DNA from: Pseudoalteromonas sp. MM1
GTDB taxonomy: Bacteria; Pseudomonadota; Gammaproteobacteria; Enterobacterales; Alteromonadaceae
Assembly (NCBI RefSeq): GCF_030296835.1
Contig: NZ_AP027922.1
Span: 744,001 to 808,000, forward strand
Length of the DNA stretch: 64,000 nucleotides
Direction of reading: 5' to 3'
The notes beneath the pieces are model-generated. The model saw only the letters and a program-made list of their open reading frames with translations. It had not been told where the DNA came from and ran no database searches. Positions 42,515 through 51,443 of this stretch are shown here, piece after piece. The position numbers and the translations under genes are program-made. Position 1 is the stretch's first letter, and each line of letters opens with the position of its first letter.

Positions 42515-43627
42515 TTGCTTATTTTTCGTTATTTGACCGCTGAGGTTTTAAAATCGCAGGTCGCCGTATTTTTAACTTTAATGACCATTTTTGTGTCACA
42601 AAAGTTTGTGGTTATTTTAAGTGATGCCTCAGAAGGGAGCATTCCTGCCAAATTAGTATTATCGATGATTGCGCTGAAGTTGCCGCAATTAGCGTCGCTG
42701 ATCCTGCCTTTGAGTATATTTTTGGGTATTATTTTAGCCTACAGCCGCATTTACGCCGACAGCGAAATGACCGTTCTTAAAGCCTGTGGGGTGAGTGAAT
42801 GGTATGTGGTACGCGTTACTTTAATTTCGAGTGTGGGGTTGGCTATATTAGCAGCCTCTCTCACCATGTATCTTGCGCCATGGGCGAGTGAGCAAGAATA
42901 CCAATTAAAAGAGCAAGCCAAAGCCGATGCAGGTTTATCAGCTTTAAGGGCTGGGCGTTTTCAACAAACCGGTAATGAAAAAGCCGTGGTGTTTATTCAC
43001 AACATTGAAAACGGCGGTAAAGAGCTTAACAAAGTATTTGTAGCACAACTTCCGGATACCGAAACAGACGATTTAGCGCGTTTAGTTTATGCTGAGCAAG
43101 GCGTAGTGGTAGAGGCGGTAAATGGTGAGCAACAATTAGTGCTTACCGATGGTAAACGCTACGAAACCGATGGCAAAACACCGGCCCTTAATTTAACGCA
43201 GTTTGATGGCTATAGCGTACAAATACGCGAGCAAGAAATAGAGCATCAACGCCGTAAATTAGAGGCAATCCCCACTAATCAACTATTACCTCTTAACACC
43301 TCTGAGTCTATAGCTCAGTGGCAGTGGCGTATTGCAATACCGCTTTCTATTCCGTTACTAACCTTAATAGCGGTGCCGCTGAGTGTGGTCAATCCGCGCC
43401 AAGGTAAATTTGCTAAATTAGTGCCAGCCATTAGCCTGTACTTAGGTTATTTTATTTTACTCAATGCTGCAAAATTTGCCGTAGAAGATGGCAAAATACC
43501 GCCTTCAATTGGTTTATGGTGGATTCACTTAAGCGCTTTATTTATAGGTGGTTTATTAATTATAAAAGGGCGTCCTCTGGGTGCATGGCTTAAAGCTGTT
43601 GTAACTAAACGGGAGTTAAGCGCATGA
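42515..43627 (+). CDS. lptF: LPS export ABC transporter permease LptF
   Basis: A 370-residue inner-membrane protein of the LptF/G (YjgP/YjgQ) family: N-terminal membrane helices (FLTLMTIFVSQKFVVILSDASEG), a periplasmic jellyroll-like loop, and C-terminal helices (IPLSIPLLTLIAVPLSVVNPRQGKF). It works with LptG, LptB2 and LptC to extract LPS from the inner membrane. The start is a TTG at 42515 with AGGGGCG five to eleven bases upstream. It overlaps lptG by ATGA. Confidence 0.95.
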   Translation: MLIFRYLTAEVLKSQVAVFLTLMTIFVSQKFVVILSDASEGSIPAKLVLSMIALKLPQLASLILPLSIFLGIILAYSRIYADSEMTVLKACGVSEWYVVRVTLISSVGLAILAASLTMYLAPWASEQEYQLKEQAKADAGLSALRAGRFQQTGNEKAVVFIHNIENGGKELNKVFVAQLPDTETDDLARLVYAEQGVVVEAVNGEQQLVLTDGKRYETDGKTPALNLTQFDGYSVQIREQEIEHQRRKLEAIPTNQLLPLNTSESIAQWQWRIAIPLSIPLLTLIAVPLSVVNPRQGKFAKLVPAISLYLGYFILLNAAKFAVEDGKIPPSIGLWWIHLSALFIGGLLIIKGRPLGAWLKAVVTKRELSA

Positions 43628-44691
43628 TGAAAACACTCGATTGGTACTTAGGCCGCAGCATTTTACAAACCACAGGGTTTGCTTTGCTGGTGTTAGTAGG
43701 TATTAGCACATTAATTAAGTTTATTGATCAGCTAAAGTCGGTTGGTCGGGGCAGCTACGATTTAATGACCGCAATGCTTTACACCTTTTACAGCATGCCG
43801 GGGGATTTAGTTATATTCTTCCCTATGGCCGCGCTTATTGGTGGTTTAACAGGCTTAGGTGCACTGGCTTCAAATAGTGAGCTGGTGGTAATGCAAGCTG
43901 CAGGAATGTCGCGCTTGCAAATTATAGGTTCGGTAATGAAAACCGCGGTGGTTATGGCCCTATGTATGATGGCTCTTGGCGAGTGGGGCGCACCAGAGGC
44001 GCAACAACACGCCAAAGAAATGCGTAATCAAGCCATCCATGGTGGCGATGTATTTAATGCGCAAAAAGGTGTATGGGCTAAAGATGGCAACAACTTTATT
44101 AATATTGAAGATGTAGATCAAAGTGGCCGCTTAAACGGTGTACATATGTATCACTTTGACAAGTCACTCGATTTAACTCAAATTACCAAAGCTAAAGTGG
44201 CCATTGGCCGTGATGAAGGCTGGCTATTACGCGATGTAAATAAGGTTCATATTAGTGATGAGCAAATAAGCAGTGAGCACGTTGATGAAGAGTTTTATCC
44301 CTCGCAGTTAACGGGCGAAAAGCTTGGCGTTGTATCGGTAAAACCGGAGTCACTTTCTTTTACTGGGCTTTGGTCATACTTAGGGTATTTACAGCAAAAT
44401 GAGCAAGATACTAGCACCTATGAACTAGCCTTGTGGCGTAAGTTAATGCAGCCAGTGTCTGTTGCCGTTATGCTGCTGGTTGCATTGTCGTTTATATTTG
44501 GCCCTTTACGTACCGTTACTATGGGAGCACGTATTATTATGGGTGTAGTAACGGGAATTGTGTTTCATTTAACAAATGAGATATTTGGTCCTGTGGTAAT
44601 GGTTTATCAAATACCCGCTATTATAGGTGCGGTGCTGCCAAGTATACTATTCATAGGCTTTGCTACGTACATGATGAATAAACGGGTATAG
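43624..44691 (+). CDS. lptG: LPS export ABC transporter permease LptG
   Basis: A 355-residue partner of LptF: DWYLGRSILQTTGFALLVLVGISTLIKFIDQLKSVGRG, NSELVVMQAAGMSRLQI (coupling helix to LptB), periplasmic domain, and C-terminal helices with FGPLRTVTMGARIIMGVVTGIVFHLTNEIFGP. Its start overlaps the lptF stop, the normal arrangement. A strong hairpin terminator follows. Confidence 0.96.
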   Translation: MMKTLDWYLGRSILQTTGFALLVLVGISTLIKFIDQLKSVGRGSYDLMTAMLYTFYSMPGDLVIFFPMAALIGGLTGLGALASNSELVVMQAAGMSRLQIIGSVMKTAVVMALCMMALGEWGAPEAQQHAKEMRNQAIHGGDVFNAQKGVWAKDGNNFINIEDVDQSGRLNGVHMYHFDKSLDLTQITKAKVAIGRDEGWLLRDVNKVHISDEQISSEHVDEEFYPSQLTGEKLGVVSVKPESLSFTGLWSYLGYLQQNEQDTSTYELALWRKLMQPVSVAVMLLVALSFIFGPLRTVTMGARIIMGVVTGIVFHLTNEIFGPVVMVYQIPAIIGAVLPSILFIGFATYMMNKRV

Positions 44692-44716
44692 CCGTTATAA
44701 GCGCTTATTTAATACT

Positions 44717-44746
44717 AAAAAAGGTGACCTATGGTCACCTTTTTTG
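44717..44746. terminator. Bidirectional terminator between lptG and the RDD gene
   Basis: AAAAAAGGTGACC and GGTCACCTTTTTT form a perfect stem around a three-base loop, with A and T runs that suit both converging genes. Confidence 0.94.
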
Positions 44747-44769
44747 GTTTTTAATTACTTTAATTAGTA

Positions 44770-45270
44770 CTAATCAAGCTCGCGGTAAATACGTTTATTT
44801 TCTTCTTTAGTAAGGGTAATAACCTCAGTTTTTGAGACATAGTCTTGTAGCGCTTTTTTGTTTTTAAAATCAATTAATACCACAAGGTTACCTAAGCCAA
44901 GCAGTGCACTTAAGCTGCGAACAATAGACTGCGGCCAACTAATTAAGCTTCCTTCATTAGTTTGTACTTTTAAACGCCATGCGCGCATGCCAATAGTTTG
45001 TCCGCTTTTTGTCCAAAAATAGCCAAAAAATACTAAGGTAACAATAACAAGTAGGGCGCTTCGAATACTCGATAGCAGCAATGAGTCTTGAATAAGTGCC
45101 GATACATCTTCAGCGCCATTTAAGCTAATAACATCAAGGATAATAAACCCTTGTACGGCAAATAAATAGAGCACTACCGTTAACATAGCAAATGCAATAA
45201 TGGCTAACGTATCATAAACTAACGACGCAAAACGGCGCCAAAACCCAGCACGTGGAAACTCACCCGACAT
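44770..45270 (-). CDS. RDD family membrane protein
   Basis: A 166-residue protein with the RDD pattern (GFWRRFASLVYDTLAIIAFAMLTVVLY; the first Arg-Asp signature residues are R and D in RFASLVYD) and three membrane segments, the second followed by TIGMRAWRLKV. RDD proteins have no single established function; some are implicated in transport. The convergent position behind lptFG is frequent in this order of bacteria. Confidence 0.85.
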   Translation of the reverse strand: MSGEFPRAGFWRRFASLVYDTLAIIAFAMLTVVLYLFAVQGFIILDVISLNGAEDVSALIQDSLLLSSIRSALLVIVTLVFFGYFWTKSGQTIGMRAWRLKVQTNEGSLISWPQSIVRSLSALLGLGNLVVLIDFKNKKALQDYVSKTEVITLTKEENKRIYRELD

Positions 45271-45440
45271 AAATATACTCTCACTATTAATATGCGCGCT
45301 AGTTTAGCAAAAAAGCTTACAAATACTAAGCGCTATAGTTTAGCGCTATTATTTTGTATATTTAAGGGCTAAGCAGTTAATTATAATTATTGGGGTTGCC
45401 TAAATGTTAAGCGGTTGATCGGGCTAATGTCATAAAAGGC

Positions 45441-45468
45441 TTGCTGCTAACCCTATTGTTTGTATAAT
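45441..45468 (+). promoter_or_regulatory. Promoter of tRNA-Leu(CAA)
   Basis: TTGCTG at 45441-45446 and a consensus TATAAT at 45463-45468 with a 16-base spacer, about 90 bases before the mature tRNA 5' end. Confidence 0.7.
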
Positions 45469-45561
45469 GCTTGGCATAGAGACGAAGGTACATAAATAAT
45501 CCTTAGCTCTAAAGTGGTTTTTCTTTATCTTCTCGTGTTTAGAAGGTTAAAGAAAAATGAT

Positions 45562-45646
45562 GCCAGCGTGATGAAATTGGTATACATGGGGGATTCAAAA
45601 TCCCCTGCCGAAAGGCGTGCCGGTTCGAGCCCGGCCGCTGGTACCA
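45562..45646 (+). tRNA. tRNA-Leu (CAA)
   Basis: An 85-base class II tRNA: acceptor GCCAGCG/CGCTGGT (with a G-T pair at the end), discriminator A, encoded CCA. The anticodon stem GGGGA/TCCCC has loop TTCAAAA, anticodon CAA, followed by a long variable arm (TGCCGAAAGGCG). This tRNA gene (leuX in E. coli) is a well-known integration site for genomic islands; accessory genes begin right after it here, but no integrase is present. Confidence 0.96.
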
Positions 45647-45654
45647 CTTTTTAT

Positions 45655-45685
45655 AACCTCTGCTAGTTTTAGCAGAGGTTTTTTT
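45655..45685 (+). terminator. Terminator after tRNA-Leu
   Basis: AACCTCTGCTA and TAGCAGAGGTT form a perfect stem with a four-base loop and a run of T residues. Confidence 0.93.
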
Positions 45686-45855
45686 ATGTCTGAAATTTGT
45701 GTTGGGGCGGACTTGAGCGCTACGCAAAGTGGCACTAGTATCAGTTACTCAAAGTGAGTTCATGGATGAACGATGGACACTGCTTCGGGGATGAATTAAA
45801 TACTCTTATTACATTTAAGTGTGTTTTCACGAGCCATATTTAGCGCTTTTCAAGC

Positions 45856-46629
45856 TTACTTACCTTCTAAAAATGCGATGAACTCTCCAGCCGATACATA
45901 CCAAATATCATCTTTATTTGAGAGTGTTTGAATAAGCTGCTCGGCGTAATCCCAGTTGTTATTTACTGCGTTTTTGTCAAACTCCCATGAATGACCCCAA
46001 ATCATCATTACAGTGAGTTCATTGCTTTTAAGCGCAATATATTGCTCAATTAACGGCATTGCGTTTGAGTGGTGAACGGTTGGGTTCCACGCCATGGTGT
46101 TGGTAGGGAGTTTAAAATTAAGGGTGTTGTTTACTGTTCGGGCATTAGTAAAGCCCGCTTGCTTTACTAATTTCATAGCGGCTTTATCGTAAGAGCCTAA
46201 AGGGTATGCAAATGAGTGCACAGGGCTGCCTTTAATAGCTGATAAAATTTGCTTATCGCGGGCTAATTGTAATTTTATCTCTGTTGTATCTAAGCCCGCA
46301 AAGCCTGGGTGTGAGTAACTGTGGCTTGCTATTTCATGGCCTTTATAAAGCGCTTTTACTTCACTTTGTTTTATATATTCGCCTTCTTTACCGGTAAAGG
46401 TTTTCATCCACGGTAGTTTTTTAGCAAATAAACCTGAGTTTAAATTAAACGTACCAACAACCTGGTACTTATTAAATAGTGCCACGAGTTTTCTGTCTTG
46501 TGTAACGCCATCGTCGTAACTAAAAATAACAGCTTTAGTGGCGCCGTTAGGGTAGCTTTTTACAGGCCCTTTACTGGCTGCACAGGTAAAGGTTGCCGCC
46601 ATTAATATGGCAATTAATAAACTCTTCAT
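45856..46629 (-). CDS. Secreted polysaccharide deacetylase (NodB-like)
   Basis: A 257-residue carbohydrate esterase family 4 protein with a signal peptide (about 1-18, ending CAASKG). NodB motifs are visible: FSYDDGVTQD (catalytic base and metal Asp), the metal-binding HSYSH in GHEIASHSYSHPG, and FAYPLGSYD. A late IWGHSWEF could provide the last catalytic His. Substrate is an N- or O-acetylated glycan, not identifiable further. It overlaps the SGNH hydrolase gene upstream by 4 bases, so the two enzymes are translated together. Confidence 0.87.
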   Translation of the reverse strand: MKSLLIAILMAATFTCAASKGPVKSYPNGATKAVIFSYDDGVTQDRKLVALFNKYQVVGTFNLNSGLFAKKLPWMKTFTGKEGEYIKQSEVKALYKGHEIASHSYSHPGFAGLDTTEIKLQLARDKQILSAIKGSPVHSFAYPLGSYDKAAMKLVKQAGFTNARTVNNTLNFKLPTNTMAWNPTVHHSNAMPLIEQYIALKSNELTVMMIWGHSWEFDKNAVNNNWDYAEQLIQTLSNKDDIWYVSAGEFIAFLEGK

Positions 46630-47345
46630 TTTAAGCTTTTCATTATTGGTGCAAGTTGCTTAGCCCAAAGATCATAGCCTGCCTTGTTTAAATGGGTGCC
46701 ATCGGTAGTTAGCGTTTCATTAAGCGTGCCTTGTGGGCTTAAAAATACGGGGTGTAAGTCTATGTAGGTAAATTTTGCGTGCTTAATTGCTTTAATTTGC
46801 TGGTTAGCTGTTTGCGCCATTTGCGTTATAAAATCACGATGATCGGGCAAAATACTTTGTACATATATTTGTGTATTAGGAAGCGAGTTATTGAGCTGAG
46901 TCACTATTTTTTCTATATTTTCACTTACCGACGATAGGTTTTTAACTTGCTTTATATAATGGTAATTAAAAATATCGTTTACGCCAATTTTTAAAAATAT
47001 AGCTTTAGGTGGGGCTGCTTTTAATTCGTTCAAACGTGCTAAAACACCGTAGGTCATATCGCCACTAATACCGCGGTTTCTTACGCGTAGGTCGTTAAAT
47101 CTAATAGCCCAATTTAATCCCTGCTCAGTAATGCTATCGCCAATAAATACTATGTCGTCTTTGCGTAAAGGTTGTAGCTTAAAATGAGCTATACGCTCAG
47201 CATAGTGGTTCTTTAGCCATTGGGATTGAAAAGGAATTGCGTTTTCGGCATTAGCTTTAAAGCTTATTAATACAGCACCTATAATTAGTGTGCCAAGTAG
47301 AATAGTGATGTATTGCAGTGTGTAATTACTTGGTTTATAACTCAT
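46626..47345 (-). CDS. Exported or membrane-anchored SGNH/GDSL hydrolase
   Basis: A 239-residue protein with an N-terminal hydrophobic segment (YITILLGTLIIGAVLISF). The four SGNH blocks are intact: block I FIGDSITEQG (Ser), block II RGISGDMTYG (Gly), block III KIGVNDIF (Asn), block V TDGTHLNKAGY (Asp, His). The family deacetylates sugars or hydrolyses lipids. Translational coupling to the polysaccharide deacetylase points to joint de-esterification of an acetylated glycan; this is inference. Confidence 0.87.
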   Translation of the reverse strand: MSYKPSNYTLQYITILLGTLIIGAVLISFKANAENAIPFQSQWLKNHYAERIAHFKLQPLRKDDIVFIGDSITEQGLNWAIRFNDLRVRNRGISGDMTYGVLARLNELKAAPPKAIFLKIGVNDIFNYHYIKQVKNLSSVSENIEKIVTQLNNSLPNTQIYVQSILPDHRDFITQMAQTANQQIKAIKHAKFTYIDLHPVFLSPQGTLNETLTTDGTHLNKAGYDLWAKQLAPIMKSLK

Positions 47346-47423
47346 AAAAACCTGCGCTTATAGCTATATTAATTTAATAATGTATCTATAAACGCCGGTT
47401 TTTGATACGTGTTGCATTCGTAT

Positions 47424-47717
47424 TCAGGCTTTGTTTTTAACCACCCTTTTTATTAATCCTAATAGTTTAGCAATTCCTAATGTCAGTAACATCGGCACGC
47501 CTATTAGTACGAGCTCTTTTACAAAGGGTAAAATGTACATCAAAATAGGGGCTATTTTCGGCTTTTCACCTTCAGGTGCACCGTGGGAGTATCCTTTTTG
47601 GTTTACTTGTGCAGCCCAGTCGGTAAGCTCTAAACTAACCAGCAAAAGGCTCACTAAAATAGATACAACTAACACGATGCTGGTGCGGGTTTTCCACTGT
47701 TGTTTTAGGTGTTTCAT
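47424..47717 (-). CDS. Small two-span membrane protein
   Basis: A 97-residue protein with membrane segments at about 13-33 (TSIVLVVSILVSLLLVSLEL) and 59-88 (ILMYILPFVKELVLIGVPMLLTLGIAKLLG) around a periplasmic loop containing YSHGAPEGEKP. I do not recognise the family. Its start overlaps the stop of the DUF4405-like gene by one base, so it is probably a partner of that protein. Confidence 0.7.
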   Translation of the reverse strand: MKHLKQQWKTRTSIVLVVSILVSLLLVSLELTDWAAQVNQKGYSHGAPEGEKPKIAPILMYILPFVKELVLIGVPMLLTLGIAKLLGLIKRVVKNKA

Positions 47718-48184
47718 TATTTAGCCTTCTTGGCAAACATACGTTTAGTCAGTTTTACTATCCAAGAAAAGTTAAGCGCTAAATGTACGCCTAACATGGG
47801 CATAATAAATGTGGCTGAATCGTGATGTATTTTTGACCAAAAGTCTTGAATGTTTAAACTAATATTAAGTGCAGGTAGTAGAGCCACCGACACTAAAAAG
47901 CCGCTCACAAATACTAATAACATCATTATATAAAGCAGGTAATCCCACACTATATTAAAGCGCTCGCGTGCTGTTATGTTTGCAAATAAACGGCTAAAGC
48001 TGCGTTTTATCCAATCCCAGTGCAGCAGTAAGTGAATAACAAAAGGGATAATAAAAAATAGGCTAAACCATTCGTGCAAAGGCACACCCGTGGCCTGTGG
48101 TGCACTCACTAGCATAAAGCTAATAAGCAGTAAGGTGTCCATTACATAACGGAACTTTTGTAAGTTTTGTTTCCAACCAGACAT
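47717..48184 (-). CDS. DUF4405/cytochrome b-like membrane protein
   Basis: A 155-residue four-helix membrane protein with His residues placed like haem ligands: VPLHEWFSL, FVIHLLLHWDWIKR, SKIHHDSATF and LGVHLALNFSWIV. The LHExF and H-x-HWxW pattern resembles DUF4405 and cytochrome b561-type proteins. It lies downstream of a TonB receptor on the same strand, separated by a hairpin. A ferric reductase role is possible but not shown. Confidence 0.68.
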   Translation of the reverse strand: MSGWKQNLQKFRYVMDTLLLISFMLVSAPQATGVPLHEWFSLFFIIPFVIHLLLHWDWIKRSFSRLFANITARERFNIVWDYLLYIMMLLVFVSGFLVSVALLPALNISLNIQDFWSKIHHDSATFIMPMLGVHLALNFSWIVKLTKRMFAKKAK

Positions 48185-48253
48185 TATTGACCCTGAAAAA
48201 GTTTATTTACTATTTATGATTGCCGCTATTTAAGGTACGCCCCCTTAAAAAGC

Positions 48254-48282
48254 AAAAGGCTCAATAAAATATTGAGCCTTAA
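48254..48282 (-). terminator. Hairpin between the TonB receptor and the membrane-protein pair
   Basis: On the minus strand, AAGGCTCAATA and TATTGAGCCTT form an 11-bp stem with a three-base loop and a T-containing tail. It may end or attenuate transcription from the receptor gene into the downstream pair. Confidence 0.8.
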
Positions 48283-48302
48283 ATCATGAGCAAATTATTA
48301 AA

Positions 48303-50258
48303 TTAAAAAACGTATGAGGCGCTTAATTTAACATTACGGCCTGCTTCGTAATCTTGCACTGTATCGCTTGAGTAAGAAGCGTGCGAGTAATAGGTTTTAT
48401 CAAAAATGTTTTCAACACCTAAGGTCATGCTTAGTGCTTCAAGCTGACTGGGTAGCCACTGCATACTAATGTTATGAACCTGATAACCTACTTTATGAAT
48501 ATCAGCACCGCTTGATACCGAGTCATCAGTTCTGTTAACTAGGCTGGTCCAATTAAATTTTAAGTCGTACTGTGGTACTTCGTAGCCTAAGTTTAATGAA
48601 ATACTATCGCCTACCTCATAACGCAGTTGCTCGCCTGTTTCTAGCTGTTCAGAGTCTGATTTAGAGTAACTTAAACGCGCACTAAATAGCGCTTTACGCA
48701 GAGAAAGCGTTGATTCAAAACCATCAATATCGTAATCGCCCGAGTTTTCATAAGTACCAATAGGGCGACCTTTACCAATTGCCCAGTTGTCTATGTAATC
48801 TTCAATACGGGTTTTAAACAGGTTTAATGAAAAACCAAATGAGTCTAAGCCCATCATGTTTTGATCTTTAAAGGCAAAACCAATGGCGTTATTTACACCG
48901 GTTTCTGCTTTTAAGTCTTTATCAAAGTTAGTACTGTAATCAACGTAGCTTTCGCGCAGGCCAGGGCCTTGAAACAGCTCGGTAGAGCTTGCGCTAACAC
49001 TCCAGTTATCGTTAATTAGGTATTTAGCCGCTAAACCAAACGTTAACTCGTTCCACGATTTATCTAACGAATCGTTAGTACCGGCAGAGTACATATCTAC
49101 TTTAAAATAGTTGTAACGCACACCAGGGGTTACAAATAGCTGATCGGTTACAGCGATTTCGTCTTCAATATAAATGGCGTGAGAGTCTGCAGTGTCTTTA
49201 TTGGTTTGTACGTGGTTTGCAATACGTTTAGATACTTGCTCATACCCTTCGCCGCCATAGCGTAATGTATGGTTAAATCCAGCAAGTGCAATTTTAGATG
49301 TGGCAAGGGCAGTGTAACCCGTATGCTCAGAGTTACCCTCTGTACCCAGTGCGATATAGCTTAGCTCGTTACGGTAAACGCTTGCACGTAGGGTGATTGC
49401 ATCGCCTTTATCTAGCTTGTAGGCAAGTGAAGTACTGGTACGTGTGTAGTCAATATCTTCTGTTTGCGCGTCTGAATCTTCAGCGAAGCCAGCACCAAAG
49501 TTGGTTTTTACGTAGTAATCGCCTTCATCGTTGTATCTGTCGTATGAGAACACTAAACGGTTACTCTCGTTTACATCCCAGCCGAGCTTGAAGATGCCAT
49601 CTACCGTGCGTCCTTCGTTACCTGTAACTTCTTTGCCATTGCCGTTTTCAAAGTTATTTCTGTCGGTGTAGGTGTAGTAGGCAAGGGCGTCTATGTTATC
49701 GGTTAGTTGGCCATATACCGCAGCAGAGCCACCGGCGTAATCATTAGTACCTAAGTTTGTGTATAAGCGTGCGCCAAAGTCTTGGCCAGGCTCTAGTAAA
49801 TCTTTAGCGTCTTTAGTTTCAAAAGCAACACCACCTGAAAGGCCGCCGGTAAGCACTGAATTAGTCCCTACTTTTATATCTACTGCTTTTAAAATATCAG
49901 CATTAATAAGTAAGTTTCCTGAGTGGTGGAACATATTATTGTTTTGGCTAATACCATCAACAGTAATGTTGAGGTCTAAATCGTCAACACCACGAATATT
50001 AATACCTTGCACAATAGAGTGCGAGCCACCTACGTCAATACCCGCTTGGTCACGGAGTAAATCACTTAAATGGTTGGCTTGTTTTCTTTCAATATCGTCT
50101 TGTAATAGCGAATTGTTAGTAATTGTTGTGCCCCATACTTCGATGGTTTCTGAGGTATCGGGAGCTTGTTCCGCTAAGCTTATGAATGATATACCAGTAC
50201 ACAAAGTACCAATAACAACGTTAAGCGCGTGCTTATTAAATGGGAGCGTGTTTTTCAT
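48303..50258 (-). CDS. TonB-dependent outer-membrane receptor, probably iron/haem/siderophore
   Basis: A 651-residue receptor. A signal peptide ends near residue 29 (SLAEQAPD). TonB box-like ETIEVWG is followed by the plug (LLRDQAGIDVGGSHSIVQGINIRGVDDLDLNITVDG, KVGTNSVLTGGLSGGVAFET), then a 22-strand barrel with a C-terminal SASYVF ending in Phe. The plug and barrel (VENIFDKTYYSHASY) resemble the haem/haemoglobin and siderophore receptor group. A Fur-box-like site lies just upstream. The exact ligand is unknown. Confidence 0.85.
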   Translation of the reverse strand: MKNTLPFNKHALNVVIGTLCTGISFISLAEQAPDTSETIEVWGTTITNNSLLQDDIERKQANHLSDLLRDQAGIDVGGSHSIVQGINIRGVDDLDLNITVDGISQNNNMFHHSGNLLINADILKAVDIKVGTNSVLTGGLSGGVAFETKDAKDLLEPGQDFGARLYTNLGTNDYAGGSAAVYGQLTDNIDALAYYTYTDRNNFENGNGKEVTGNEGRTVDGIFKLGWDVNESNRLVFSYDRYNDEGDYYVKTNFGAGFAEDSDAQTEDIDYTRTSTSLAYKLDKGDAITLRASVYRNELSYIALGTEGNSEHTGYTALATSKIALAGFNHTLRYGGEGYEQVSKRIANHVQTNKDTADSHAIYIEDEIAVTDQLFVTPGVRYNYFKVDMYSAGTNDSLDKSWNELTFGLAAKYLINDNWSVSASSTELFQGPGLRESYVDYSTNFDKDLKAETGVNNAIGFAFKDQNMMGLDSFGFSLNLFKTRIEDYIDNWAIGKGRPIGTYENSGDYDIDGFESTLSLRKALFSARLSYSKSDSEQLETGEQLRYEVGDSISLNLGYEVPQYDLKFNWTSLVNRTDDSVSSGADIHKVGYQVHNISMQWLPSQLEALSMTLGVENIFDKTYYSHASYSSDTVQDYEAGRNVKLSASYVF

Positions 50259-50284
50259 GGTGAGTATGTTTATCTAATTTTAAT

Positions 50285-50310
50285 ATTATTAAGAATGATT
50301 CGTATTAGAT
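50285..50310 (-). promoter_or_regulatory. Candidate Fur box upstream of the TonB receptor
   Basis: The AT-rich sequence around AAGAATGATTCGTATTAG resembles the Fur consensus of AAT/ATT half-sites (GATAAT-type repeats centred on AATGATT). It lies 27-52 bases upstream of the receptor start. It matches imperfectly, so iron regulation is a reasonable but unproven inference. Confidence 0.55.
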
Positions 50311-50366
50311 AGGTTGGTGGCTTAAATGGCAATTTAAACCACATACTCTGAATGAATAACAGTTAT

Positions 50367-51281
50367 TTAGACTTCAAATACTTTGTTTTTTACAAGCTCT
50401 CTAAACCACTGACATACAGGATCATTATGATGGCGTTGGTGCCAATATAAGGCGACTTGTGCGTACGATAAGTTGAGCTCTTGCGGTGGCGTTCTGGCTA
50501 CTACGTTATGCTGTTGGCACACATCGGCGGCAAAATGGTTGGGTACATAAAATATTATATCGGTGTTCTCAGCAATGCTGCCAATGCTGTAAAAGTTTTT
50601 CAAGCGTACTGGGGTCGCAATATTATCAATACCCAGTGCAGCAAAATTTTGTGCAATGGTTAACGCTTTTTCACCTTGAATTGATATTTGCCCAAAGTTA
50701 CAGTCGCGCAAAAGCTCAACACTGAGCTCGCTATTAGCAAGTTTATGATTACGAGCCATAACAAGTTTAAACTCTCGGTCAAACAATGGTTGGCAATAGA
50801 GTTTTCCCTCGGAGTTGGCGGGTTTATGACCTGTTATTACAAAGTGAGCCTCGCCTTTTAGTAAGTCAGAAAACTGTGGTTTAGGTAAGGTGTCTATTTC
50901 AAGGATGATATTAGGCGCTTGCTCGCGCACTTCTTTAATTATTGTTTTTATAAACAAATGCATTTGCGGCGGTAGGCCAAACAGTTTAATAGTGGCTGTG
51001 CTTGTTTTTGGATCAAAGGTTTGCTTGTTAACCAGCGTTTCTACCATATTTAAAATAGAATTGAGATCTTGCTGAATTGATTGCGCCTTGGGTGTTAGCT
51101 CATACCCTCCAGCCATTCTTATTAATAATTGATCGTCAAACAACGTGCGTAATTTACTTAATGAGCGGCTTATAGACGGTTGGCTCATGCCTAAGGTTAA
51201 CGCGGTATTGCTAATATGTTTTTCGTTTAAAAGCTGCTTTAAAATAATAAGAAGGTTTAGATCGAGCTGATTTAAATTCAT
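50367..51281 (-). CDS. LysR-family transcriptional regulator
   Basis: A 304-residue regulator with an N-terminal winged helix (LDLNLLIILKQLLNEKHISNTALTLGMSQPSISRSLSKLRTLFDDQLLIRMAGGYELTPKAQ) and a C-terminal periplasmic-binding-like effector domain. It lies directly upstream of the receptor gene on the same strand, with the receptor promoter between. The regulated genes and effector are unknown; control of the receptor is only possible. Confidence 0.9.
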   Translation of the reverse strand: MNLNQLDLNLLIILKQLLNEKHISNTALTLGMSQPSISRSLSKLRTLFDDQLLIRMAGGYELTPKAQSIQQDLNSILNMVETLVNKQTFDPKTSTATIKLFGLPPQMHLFIKTIIKEVREQAPNIILEIDTLPKPQFSDLLKGEAHFVITGHKPANSEGKLYCQPLFDREFKLVMARNHKLANSELSVELLRDCNFGQISIQGEKALTIAQNFAALGIDNIATPVRLKNFYSIGSIAENTDIIFYVPNHFAADVCQQHNVVARTPPQELNLSYAQVALYWHQRHHNDPVCQWFRELVKNKVFEV

Positions 51282-51401
51282 AGTTTGATTTGCAAGTTAT
51301 CAGTATTTCAAGCCATTATCCTAGCACTTAAACAGAGCTTGGCGTAAATGTGTTTTTAATAAAAATAAGCGAGCACATCAAAATACACCGCCGATAAAAA
51401 A

Positions 51402-51429
51402 CAAAAACCAGCAGTTAAGCTGGTTTTTG
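51402..51429. terminator. Terminator of the CpdB-like gene
   Basis: AAAAACCAGC and GCTGGTTTTT form a near-perfect stem around AGTTAA, with T-run on the minus strand and A-run on the plus strand. It lies downstream of the CpdB-like stop at 51444. Confidence 0.85.
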
Positions 51430-51443
51430 TAGGCTATGTACAA

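Noticed and set aside
45647..45855. Attachment-site duplication of the tRNA-Leu 3' end
   Set aside because: No second copy of the tRNA end was found in the window, and no integrase gene is present.
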